Source: Lachnospiraceae bacterium (lineage in GTDB: Bacteria; Bacillota; Clostridia; Lachnospirales; Lachnospiraceae). From it: a stretch of DNA of 22,969 bases. The stretch lies in assembly GCA_014804565.1 (NCBI GenBank), contig JAAUZN010000069.1, forward strand, positions 189,608-212,576. Reading direction: 5' to 3'. Position numbers and translations under genes: made by a program. The notes below the pieces were generated by a model. The model did no database searches. It was not told where the DNA came from and saw only the letters and a list, made by a program, of their open reading frames with translations. Positions 1 to 6,118 of this stretch are shown piece by piece (position 1 is the first letter of the stretch; each line of letters begins with the position of its first letter).

Positions 1-198
1 TCACAAATACACACATAGCTGTTTTGAGCAGACAATATCCGCATGAATCAATGCTTCCGGCGGCCAGTTTGTGGGGCCCCACTGGTTCGGGTTGCCGTGC
101 TCTGCCATAAAATGTCTGGCATATTCATAGATTTCCATGATGCGTTGAATGTCTTTTTCTGTTGCGTGACGTATTTTTATTTCCCTCTTAATTTTCAT
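1..198 (-). pseudogene. GNAT N-acetyltransferase, 5' part, frameshifted
   Basis: The N-terminal 65 codons resemble a GNAT acetyltransferase: an IRHATEKDIQRIMEIY first helix, then the GNPNQWG-type segment seen in one subgroup of these enzymes. They transfer acetyl from acetyl-CoA to an unknown amine. The frame stops at 1-3, far short of a ~150-residue GNAT domain and before the acetyl-CoA loop. If the frame shifts just after the Ser-Lys codons near base 28, the next codons read SYVCIC, which fits the family's usual continuation. A one-base indel next to an A-run is therefore likely. The gene starts 6 bases after the DUF2806 stop and has no clear ribosome binding site. The remainder lies outside the window, so sequencing error cannot be excluded. 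Confidence 0.7.
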
Positions 199-204
199 AT
201 TTAT

Positions 205-1137
205 CTATAGTTTTTCACAGCGTATCACATTTTCTTCTTGTATTATCTGATATTCTGTATGTTCTTTCAATTTTACGCGTTGACTTCTCATATACCTTTT
301 TACCCATTCAGAATATCCATCTATTGTCTCTGCTGGTGTGATATTCTCTAAACACATACCCGCGTCAGTAAGCAAAATGTTTCCAATAGGTATTTGATTT
401 TTTCTGCATATTTCAACTTCTACGGTTTCTCCGGCGACACATAACAAAACAATTTCCCCTACTACTCCTGTTGATGCATAGCCATTCACTATCTCCATTT
501 TTATTAGACCAAGTGTTTCTAACTCATTTAGAATCGAAAACTGCAATCCCAATTCATCAAGTTTTCTTTTATTATTTGTGATCGGCACGACAACCCCTAG
601 CCTTTTATCTGTAATTACTCCATTTTTGTCCAATGATACTATAAGCATTTGCATACTACATATTTTCCTAAATGCCTGCGCATAAGTCGGTGTTATCTCA
701 GATAAAATTCTTATCATGTTAGATGGTGTTGATCCCGGGTTTTCAAACTCCTTTCCCAAGATTTTACCCCAAACCGCTTGAACATCTTCATCTGAGACAA
801 AGCCTGCAGAGTCCATAAATCGTTCAAGCCACTCGCTGTTCACTCCTGATTTTTCTGTAAAATCCGTATCCTCTTTAGCCGTATCAAGCGCTATTTCCGC
901 GATATTTTTTTGATTTTTTAATTTCTTTATGGTATTTTTTGCATTTAAAACTGCAATTAGTTTCGATTCGCTCGGTAAATCTGACTTTTCAATATCTGAA
1001 ATATACATATCCAAAGCTTTTTTTGTCAATCCTACATACGGAAATAACATATTCACAATATTTGAAGTTTTGTCCAATGTAGCCTCATTTTTCGCCAGAT
1101 CTAATGCCGCTTCGCCAGCTTTTTCTATAATTCCCAT
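205..1137 (-). CDS. DUF2806 domain-containing protein
   Basis: A 310-residue soluble protein with no signal peptide or membrane segment. Residues ~100-150 carry the DUF2806 signature: a WLERFMDSAGFVSDEDVQ stretch, then WGKILGKE and a Pro-Gly-Ser followed by a leucine-rich helix. The N-terminal ~95 residues are helical and lysine-rich; the C-terminal ~130 residues look like mixed alpha/beta with a possible winged-helix-like element. The ATG at 1137 has an AAGGG ribosome binding site 8 bases upstream. The biochemical role of the family is unknown to me. Related architectures occur near phage-resistance genes, but nothing here proves that role. It sits directly upstream of the broken GNAT gene. 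Confidence 0.75.
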   Translation of the reverse strand: MGIIEKAGEAALDLAKNEATLDKTSNIVNMLFPYVGLTKKALDMYISDIEKSDLPSESKLIAVLNAKNTIKKLKNQKNIAEIALDTAKEDTDFTEKSGVNSEWLERFMDSAGFVSDEDVQAVWGKILGKEFENPGSTPSNMIRILSEITPTYAQAFRKICSMQMLIVSLDKNGVITDKRLGVVVPITNNKRKLDELGLQFSILNELETLGLIKMEIVNGYASTGVVGEIVLLCVAGETVEVEICRKNQIPIGNILLTDAGMCLENITPAETIDGYSEWVKRYMRSQRVKLKEHTEYQIIQEENVIRCEKL

Positions 1138-1167
1138 TTTGTATACCCTTTCTTATCTGTAGTAATT

Positions 1168-1290
1168 TTACTCCAACCCAAACACTCCCTGCCTGATTCT
1201 CATTATGTAATAGCCATATTCTGTAGTATCGCTGACAGAATCCGTATCATCGTCAGACCACCTCTTTCGCACAGTTACATAGGTTTCAAA
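1168..1290 (-). pseudogene. orphan 40-codon fragment behind the YdeI-like gene
   Basis: The minus strand reads 40 codons from Phe at 1290 to a TAA at 1168-1170, overlapping the last 16 bases of the YdeI-like gene in another frame. The peptide has natural-looking composition: it opens FETYVTVRKRW, continues with an acidic SDDDTDS patch and ends YYIMRIRQGVFGLE. A TAG codon closes the frame just upstream and no ATG with a ribosome binding site precedes it. It looks like the 3' end of a gene truncated at a deletion junction. I do not recognise the parent family. Confidence 0.3.
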
Positions 1291-1823
1291 TTTCTATTGA
1301 GCCTGTCCACCATCCAGGCAACCCGCTTTTCCCGCCCGGCATCTGTCTTTGCATCAAAATACGCCCGCGCGTAGGTTTTCTTTACGGATGGTGACATAGC
1401 CTGAAAATTCGTATAGGCAGGCTCATATTCTTTCAGCAATGCAGATACGCTGGCAATATGTTCCTCTGTAATCTCCATGGACTTCGGCGCATCCCACTGG
1501 CCGTTCTTCTTGGCCTCCTCGATTTTCTTTCTTCCGAAATCGGTCATAATTCCCCGTTCTTCAAGACTTTTGACCAAGCCCTTGTTTTTCTCTGACCACT
1601 TGCTGTTCTCCCTGCGCTGAGAGAAATATTTCTTATAAGTTTTATCATCAAGGCTCTGCATCTGTCCGTCAATCCATCCAAAACAGAGCGCCTCCCCCGC
1701 CTTGATCGTCTTCGGCCCTCCAGCTTTTCCAAACAAAAGCCAGACCCCTTCACTTGACAGGCAATTATCATTAAGCCATTTCCTGAATTCTTCTCTGTTG
1801 GCAAATTCCATGATATCGCTCAC
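1275..1823 (-). CDS. YdeI/OmpD-associated family protein
   Basis: A ~182-residue cytosolic protein of the YdeI/OmpD-associated (OmdA) family. Typical segments are EFRKWL near the N-terminus, GEALCFGWIDGQ (residues ~45-56), the basic YFSQRRENSKWSEKN stretch and a C-terminal region of short helices ending near RVAWMVDRLN. Some members were linked to bacteriocin or peptide tolerance, but the biochemical activity is unclear. I place the start at the GTG at 1823 because a GGAGG lies 8 bases upstream. The longer frame from an ATG at 1892 has no ribosome binding site and adds 23 residues. The gene appears to be a single transcription unit. Confidence 0.8.
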   Translation of the reverse strand: MSDIMEFANREEFRKWLNDNCLSSEGVWLLFGKAGGPKTIKAGEALCFGWIDGQMQSLDDKTYKKYFSQRRENSKWSEKNKGLVKSLEERGIMTDFGRKKIEEAKKNGQWDAPKSMEITEEHIASVSALLKEYEPAYTNFQAMSPSVKKTYARAYFDAKTDAGREKRVAWMVDRLNRNLKPM

Positions 1824-1924
1824 TATATACCCCTCCAGTTTCCTTATTTGATAAAGGTACTCTGCTGCAGATTTGCAGATTGATTTGCTCATATCTCAGA
1901 TGCTGTAATCCTTGGCAATGCCAA

Positions 1925-1972
1925 CAAGAATTACGTAGTAATTCTTGCGACGCAGACTGCTGAGTCTGCGTC
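1925..1972. repeat. two perfect back-to-back hairpins
   Basis: Two perfect inverted repeats lie one base apart. CAAGAATTAC / GTAATTCTTG (1925-1934 with 1938-1947, 3-base loop) is followed by GACGCAGACT / AGTCTGCGTC (1949-1958 with 1963-1972, 4-base loop). The next bases are TATTATATCA, not a clean T-run, so neither strand shows a classic terminator. The pair sits between the start of the YdeI-like gene and the promoter of the AspRS unit. It could be a dispersed intergenic palindromic element. Confidence 0.7.
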
Positions 1973-2067
1973 TATTATATCATATTTTTCAATCCATACA
2001 CTACCTTAACCACTTCCCAAATTGTATCAACTATGCCTATCTCCAAAAATTGAAAGAGAAAAAGCTA

Positions 2068-2096
2068 TTGCACTTCCGAATCGGCTGTGCTATGAT
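2068..2096 (+). promoter_or_regulatory. sigma-A promoter of the AspRS unit
   Basis: A -35 TTGCAC (2068-2073) is separated by exactly 17 bases from a -10 TATGAT (2091-2096). The -10 is preceded by TGC, giving an extended -10. Transcription should start near 2103, about 73 bases before the leader peptide ATG. Confidence 0.65.
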
Positions 2097-2175
2097 AACT
2101 TCAATCTTCACACAGCAGCTGCCCGTGCAGCGTATAAGGATTGCTGTGGCATTATGATTTACAGGAGAGAAAAAA

Positions 2176-2223
2176 ATGCTTCGGATATATGAGCTGTTAG
2201 AGAATAGGGACGACGATAGGTAG
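2176..2223 (+). CDS. Asp-rich leader peptide of the AspRS gene
   Basis: A 15-codon frame encodes MLRIYELLENRDDDR and ends with TAG. A strong AGGAGAG lies 6 bases before the ATG, so it should be well translated. Its last codons include Asn and three consecutive Asp codons (GAC GAC GAT, 2209-2217). The stop codon overlaps the first base pairs of a 9-bp hairpin (2222-2257). Downstream come competing hairpins and an intrinsic terminator, then an aspartyl-tRNA synthetase gene. This matches the logic of ribosome-mediated transcription attenuation, in which stalling at Asp codons reports low charged tRNA-Asp. That function is inferred from position and codon content. Confidence 0.65.
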   Translation: MLRIYELLENRDDDR

Positions 2224-2278
2224 CGCTTGTAGCTGTGGAAACATAGGTACAAGCGCTGAATGTGTTGTGCCTATGCGG
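2222..2278 (+). promoter_or_regulatory. mutually exclusive leader hairpins (attenuator core)
   Basis: AGCGCTTGT (2222-2230) pairs perfectly with ACAAGCGCT (2249-2257). The second arm also belongs to an alternative stem: CATAGGTACAA (2242-2252) pairs with TTGTGCCTATG (2265-2275), 11 pairs with one G-U. The two stems share ACAA and cannot form together. The first stem begins at the leader peptide stop codon, so a ribosome at the Asp codons or the stop would cover its 5' arm. Confidence 0.6.
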
Positions 2279-2360
2279 AGAGCAGCCGAAGCCTGAAAGA
2301 TAACTTCCCACACCGGCGGATGCGTATTGCAGACTGCCATGACAGGGGTATCGGACAGAT

Positions 2361-2410
2361 AGACCAGTACCGCATTGGTAAGTGATTCCAGATGCGAGAC
2401 TGGTCTTTTT
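2361..2410 (+). terminator. intrinsic terminator in the AspRS leader
   Basis: AGACCAGT (2361-2368) pairs with ACTGGTCT (2399-2406). Inside a 2x2 internal loop, CGCAT (2371-2375) pairs with ATGCG (2392-2396), extended by TGG/CCA. A run of five T ends the structure at 2410. It lies between the leader peptide and the AspRS gene, where an attenuator terminator is expected. Confidence 0.75.
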
Positions 2411-2440
2411 ATGTGTTTAGAAAAGGATGCCAAAATTAAC

Positions 2441-2548
2441 ATGACAATGAAAAGGGGGGTGATCCTATGGGACATTGTGACGATGTCCGTATGGATGCCA
2501 GAAACTGAAGGGTATGTAACTGTAAGAGATATTCAGAGCTTTAAATAG
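2441..2548 (+). CDS. possible small ORF between terminator and AspRS gene
   Basis: A 35-codon frame begins MTMKRGVILWD and ends VRDIQSFK before TAG at 2546-2548, 15 bases ahead of the AspRS ATG. It lacks a well-placed ribosome binding site at 2441. Inside it, in another frame, an ATG at 2467 sits 7 bases after a GGGGGG run and encodes the 13-residue MGHCDDVRMDARN. At most one of them is likely translated. I recognise neither product; either could couple translation to the AspRS gene. Confidence 0.25.
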   Translation: MTMKRGVILWDIVTMSVWMPETEGYVTVRDIQSFK

Positions 2549-2563
2549 AAAGGATGAAAAATC

Positions 2564-3958
2564 ATGACAGAAAATATAAATGAAATTACCAAAGAAGTCT
2601 CCGGTTTTTCCTTGGAGGAGATCGGACAGCAGGCAGGAAAAGAAATTCTTCTCCACGGCAGCGTCTACAAACTGCGGCGCATGAGCGGCTTTGCCTTTGT
2701 GCTGTTGCGCACCGGCAGGCATGTAATCCAGTGTGTGTACAGCCCAGAGTTCTCCCGGTTTGACATGGAGGATCTGGTGGAGGAAAGCTGTGTCCGGGTC
2801 CGGGCGCTGGTGGCCGCCGAGGAGCGCTCCCGGCTGGGCTGGGAACTGCGTCTGCTGGAACTGAAAGTGCTATCCATTCCGGCAGAGCCCATGCCCATTG
2901 TCATCAACCAGAAAAAGGTAGAGACATCTATGGAGAAGCAGCTGGACTACCGGATGCTGACTCTGCGCAATGAAAAACAGAGGGCTATCTTCAAAATACA
3001 GGAGGGAATCTGCGAGGGTTTCCGCCGCTTCCTGCAAGCGCAGAATTTTACTGAGATTCATTCCCCAAAACTGGTGGAAGCGGGAGCAGAGGGCGGCGCT
3101 AATATCTTTTCGCTGGACTATTTTGGCAAACAGGCATATCTCGCCCAGAGTCCTCAATTCTATAAGCAGATGATGGTGGGAGTATTTGAGCGAGTCTACG
3201 AGGTCGGGCCTGTGTTCCGGGCTGAGAAGCACGACACCTCCCGGCATTTGAATGAATACACGGGAGTGGACTTCGAGATGGGCTATATCAATAGCTTTGA
3301 GGAAATTATGGAGATGGAAGAGCGAATGATACAGGCGGCTCTGAGTCATCTGGAGACAGCCTGCGCCCAAGAGCTACAGTTGCTGGAGGTATCCATGCCC
3401 CGCTTTGCCAAAGAAGTCTCACAATCTCTGCGGATAACACTGCCGCCCCAACGGGAGTATCTTCCTATGGGACGCATCCCCCGGATTCGCTTTGCCCAGG
3501 CCAAGGCTCTGGTAGCCGAACATTACCACCGTCCCATGTCGGAAAAGGAGGACTTTGAACCGGAAGAGGAAAACTTATTGTGTCAGTATATCCGGGAGCA
3601 TTATGGAAGTGCCTTTGTATTTGTGACCCATTACCCATCGGCAAAGCGTCCATTCTATGCCATGGATGATCCGGAAAATCCGGTGGAAACCCTGAGCTTT
3701 GACTTGCTTTTCCGGGGATTGGAGATCACTACCGGAGGCCAGCGAATCCATAGTTACCGGGAACAGTTGGGAAAACTGCAGCAACGGGACATGAATGCGG
3801 AGGCGTTTGCCAGTTACCTGATGATGCACCGTCACGGTATGCCGCCCCACGGTGGTCTGGGCCTTGGTCTGGAACGCTTCACCGCCCGGTTACTCGCCCG
3901 TGAGAACGTGCGGGAGACTTGCTTGTTTCCCAGAGATATTCATCGGCTGACACCCTAA
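2564..3958 (+). CDS. aspS: aspartyl-tRNA synthetase, archaeal/non-discriminating type
   Basis: A 464-residue class IIb aminoacyl-tRNA synthetase that charges tRNA-Asp, and possibly tRNA-Asn, with aspartate. Residues ~25-105 form the OB-fold anticodon-binding domain. Motif 1 lies around FTEIHSPKL (162-170), motif 2 starts FRAEKHDTSRHLNEY (218-232), and motif 3 is GLGLGLERF (431-439) with the ATP-binding Arg at 438. The length and the absence of the large bacterial insertion domain mark the archaeal-type enzyme. Members in bacteria are often called Asp-tRNA(Asn) ligases, working with GatCAB. The ATG has an AAAGGATG ribosome binding site. The gene is visibly more GC-rich than its neighbours and stands alone behind its own attenuator, suggesting acquisition as an accessory paralogue. 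Specificity for tRNA-Asn versus tRNA-Asp cannot be read here. Confidence 0.9.
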   Translation: MTENINEITKEVSGFSLEEIGQQAGKEILLHGSVYKLRRMSGFAFVLLRTGRHVIQCVYSPEFSRFDMEDLVEESCVRVRALVAAEERSRLGWELRLLELKVLSIPAEPMPIVINQKKVETSMEKQLDYRMLTLRNEKQRAIFKIQEGICEGFRRFLQAQNFTEIHSPKLVEAGAEGGANIFSLDYFGKQAYLAQSPQFYKQMMVGVFERVYEVGPVFRAEKHDTSRHLNEYTGVDFEMGYINSFEEIMEMEERMIQAALSHLETACAQELQLLEVSMPRFAKEVSQSLRITLPPQREYLPMGRIPRIRFAQAKALVAEHYHRPMSEKEDFEPEEENLLCQYIREHYGSAFVFVTHYPSAKRPFYAMDDPENPVETLSFDLLFRGLEITTGGQRIHSYREQLGKLQQRDMNAEAFASYLMMHRHGMPPHGGLGLGLERFTARLLARENVRETCLFPRDIHRLTP

Positions 3959-3965
3959 TTGATGC

Positions 3966-4652
3966 TCAAGACTCAAAAAACGACCTCGGGATGAGAGTTT
4001 TCTCCCATTCCGAGGTTGCTACATTGTTTAAGAAGTCACTGATATAAGTAAAATCACATCCTGCATTCGATGCTGTTAAAAAGTCCTTTTCTTCATCGCC
4101 GACAAATAGTATCTCTGCTTCCCGAATGTCAAATATATCTGCTATGTAGCATATTCCGCCTTTATTTGGTTTTCTCACACCACATACTTGTGATGATACA
4201 TATAAATCAAAATACGGAAGAATTTTTTCTATTGAAGGTTTAAATATATAGTCTGGCATTCCATTTGGCAAGTCTGTTAAACAGGCTATTTTAAATCCTA
4301 AATTTCGGCACTTCTTTAATAATTCTATGGAATACCCATATATATTTGCCTTTAAGTCCAAGCCTTCAAAAAAAATTTCTATTACTTTGTTTACATCTGG
4401 TTTTTCTTCCCAGTTTGATATGACGTCATTAAAAATAGTCTCTGGCTTTATCTCATGCTCTCTCTTACTGATACGAGGGTTATATGATTTTAGTTTATTC
4501 ACAGATTCCTGCAAGTCATTTTCTGACAAGTTTAATCTCAGTACTTCATTCACTTTTTCAAATCCGCAAGTATAATAATCGCTCCAATTTAATGGCATCC
4601 CTACATACTCCATTAAAGTTCCGCCTAAATCAAACACAATTGACTTTGACAT
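3966..4652 (-). CDS. HAD-superfamily hydrolase
   Basis: A ~228-residue haloacid dehalogenase-like hydrolase, probably a small-molecule phosphatase. Motif I is VFDLGGTL with nucleophile Asp8; the usual second Asp two residues later is Gly, as in a known DLGGT subgroup. Motif II is CLTDLPNG, motif III the Lys of VRKPNKGG, and motif IV FVGDEEKDFLTA. The helical cap lies between motifs I and II (C1-type). I chose the ATG at 4652 because GGAGG lies 5 bases upstream; the longer frame to 4712 would run through the promoter -10. The last ~16 codons are encoded by an intrinsic terminator, so the C-terminus may be an extension after loss of an earlier stop. Substrate unknown. Confidence 0.85.
   Translation of the reverse strand: MSKSIVFDLGGTLMEYVGMPLNWSDYYTCGFEKVNEVLRLNLSENDLQESVNKLKSYNPRISKREHEIKPETIFNDVISNWEEKPDVNKVIEIFFEGLDLKANIYGYSIELLKKCRNLGFKIACLTDLPNGMPDYIFKPSIEKILPYFDLYVSSQVCGVRKPNKGGICYIADIFDIREAEILFVGDEEKDFLTASNAGCDFTYISDFLNNVATSEWEKTLIPRSFFES
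3975..4016 (-). terminator. intrinsic terminator inside the HAD gene 3' end
   Basis: On the minus strand ACCTCGG pairs with CCGAGGT (4010-4016 with 3983-3989), with an extended GGAG/CTCT inner stem and an AAAA loop. TTTTTT (3980-3975) follows two bases after the stem. The whole hairpin lies within the last codons of the HAD frame. On the plus strand it could also slow readthrough from the AspRS gene, but there it lacks a good T-run. Confidence 0.75.
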
Positions 4653-4685
4653 CTTAACCTCCACACCTTTCGGTTTGTTAGTGCA

Positions 4686-4714
4686 ATTATAATTTATATT
4701 TAATAGGTACACAA
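4686..4714 (-). promoter_or_regulatory. promoter of the HAD hydrolase gene
   Basis: On the minus strand TTGTGT (4714-4709) and a perfect TATAAT (4691-4686) are separated by 17 bases. The -10 lies 33 bases before the chosen ATG at 4652, supporting that start over the longer frame. Confidence 0.6.
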
Positions 4715-4736
4715 TTCTGAAAAGAGAGTTCCCATT

Positions 4737-5510
4737 CTATAGCTTTCTCGCCTTAATACAGAATGAAAGAGGCAGCATTTTGGCTTTTCTGGTTTTCGGA
4801 TCAACCTCCCCTGCTGCATTTAGGGATTCCTCATCAGCTTCTTCTATAAGCTGCTCGATTGCAAAACCCGCTTTCGCCAAAGCATTAACATATGTCGATA
4901 TCTTTCTGTTACACAAGACGATTTCACTGTCATGCACAGGCATTTTAAAATAAGCCTCATCATAATAACTTTTCGTCATGACCAACTTATCATCCTCAAA
5001 AACGTCTTTCCGTTCATCACAGGACCACGCCACACAATAATTTAATGTGTGATGCCAACTGAATATAAAGATGCCGTCTTTCTTTAAATAAGACGCAATT
5101 TTATCAATGGTTCCCTGCAAATCTGTGGTCCAGCCAATGCCATATATAGAATACACATAATCAAAATACTCTTTGGGCACGTCAAGCTCATCTTCCATCT
5201 TTGCGCATATGAGCTTTGCCGAGTATCCGCTTTCGCTCAAAAGCCTGGATGCACTATCAAGCTGCTTTTGTGACAGGTCAACGCCCCATAACTCCCCTGC
5301 TCCTTTTTCCGCATGATATTTCAAAGAATGTCCGCTGCCACAGCATATCTCCAATAATTTTTTATCTGCGACATCACCGAACAGGTGCAGATCATCCTCT
5401 GTCGGGAAGCGTACTCCATACTCCGGAAGCGCCGTTGTGCCAAACCACAGATCAGCATGTTCATTCCAATATGTTTTATTGTTCTCAATGATCTCATCAG
5501 GTTTTATAAT
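4737..5510 (-). CDS. class I SAM-dependent methyltransferase (apparent ATT start)
   Basis: A ~257-residue class I methyltransferase. Motif I is LLEICCGSGHS, with an acidic end to the next strand at GVDLSQKQL; the post-motif region reads DYVYSIYGIGW, followed by KKDGIFIFSWHH. It would transfer a methyl group from S-adenosylmethionine to an unknown acceptor. The only ATG/GTG/TTG-type start in frame is a TTG at 5354, which would cut into motif I's strand. Upstream codons continue in frame for 52 residues with convincing protein sequence (NNKTYWNEHADLWFG). They begin with ATT at 5510, exactly 7 bases after GGGGGAGG. The start is therefore ATT, or an ATG mutated to ATT. The C-terminal part (~residues 190-257) is probably a small substrate-binding lid. 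Confidence 0.85.
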   Translation of the reverse strand: MIKPDEIIENNKTYWNEHADLWFGTTALPEYGVRFPTEDDLHLFGDVADKKLLEICCGSGHSLKYHAEKGAGELWGVDLSQKQLDSASRLLSESGYSAKLICAKMEDELDVPKEYFDYVYSIYGIGWTTDLQGTIDKIASYLKKDGIFIFSWHHTLNYCVAWSCDERKDVFEDDKLVMTKSYYDEAYFKMPVHDSEIVLCNRKISTYVNALAKAGFAIEQLIEEADEESLNAAGEVDPKTRKAKMLPLSFCIKARKL

Positions 5511-5581
5511 GCAACTACCTCCCCCTGTGCTTCTCTTTCTTTTTCTGTTGTTTCAGTTCTATAACCCAAAGGATGTCGATG

Positions 5582-6073
5582 TTAGAACTCCGGTAATTCT
5601 ATAAATATCACCTGCTCACCATTGGCTATACCGCCATATACTTTATCATTAAACATTGCTATCTCCAAATAATGCTCTATTACATATTTAGCCGTATAGG
5701 GCATTTCTAGCATCTGTAACTCTGAAATATCAAACCATTTCAAAACACCTTCATTGGAAACAAACTCAGAATTTATACATTCACATAATTCGGCAAAGAA
5801 ATAATAATTTTGTCTAATTTCGCCATTTGTTCTTCTTAATGTTACATAACGCATTTCTACATTTTTTAATTCTTTTTCTGTAATTCCGATTTCCTCTTCT
5901 AATTCTCGCAGCACACAGGCTTTTGCATTATTTAGCTCATTTTCTTCAAAATGACCGCCTGCTGAAGCTGTCCATACATTATTTACAACACGACCTCCTT
6001 GTCGATAAAGTAATAGTATTTTATTTTCATACATAATATAAATAGAAGTCATATTTCTTAATTTACCATTCAT
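5582..6073 (-). CDS. Nudix hydrolase
   Basis: A ~163-residue Nudix protein that would hydrolyse a nucleoside diphosphate-X substrate, possibly an oxidised dNTP. The Nudix box runs from GGHFEENELNNAKACV to RELEEEIGI at residues ~40-65. The spacing before the RE pair is two residues longer than the textbook pattern, a form seen in some 8-oxo-dGTP-like members. The metal-binding RELEEE is intact. A C-terminal WFDISELQMLEMPYTAKYV helix follows. I prefer the ATG at 6073, 8 bases after GAAGGGG, over the GTG at 6082. It is a single gene between unrelated neighbours. Confidence 0.87.
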   Translation of the reverse strand: MNGKLRNMTSIYIMYENKILLLYRQGGRVVNNVWTASAGGHFEENELNNAKACVLRELEEEIGITEKELKNVEMRYVTLRRTNGEIRQNYYFFAELCECINSEFVSNEGVLKWFDISELQMLEMPYTAKYVIEHYLEIAMFNDKVYGGIANGEQVIFIELPEF

Positions 6074-6118
6074 TAAGAACACCCCTTCAAATACTGCATC
6101 ATGTATTTTCCCTAAGTT

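Noticed and set aside
2222..2340. Possible metal riboswitch (a CCTATGCGGA segment recalls the M-box) or T-box leader
   Set aside because: The rest of the M-box consensus and the T-box sequence AGGGTGGNACCGCG are absent, and the Asp-rich leader peptide explains the arrangement better.
1945..2475. Small frames on both strands in the AspRS upstream region
   Set aside because: They overlap the hairpins, promoter and leader, have low-complexity composition and lack ribosome binding sites, apart from the leader peptide.
2665..3850. Long antisense frames on the minus strand across the AspRS gene
   Set aside because: They are GC-driven shadows of the aspS frame, without ribosome binding sites or recognisable domains.
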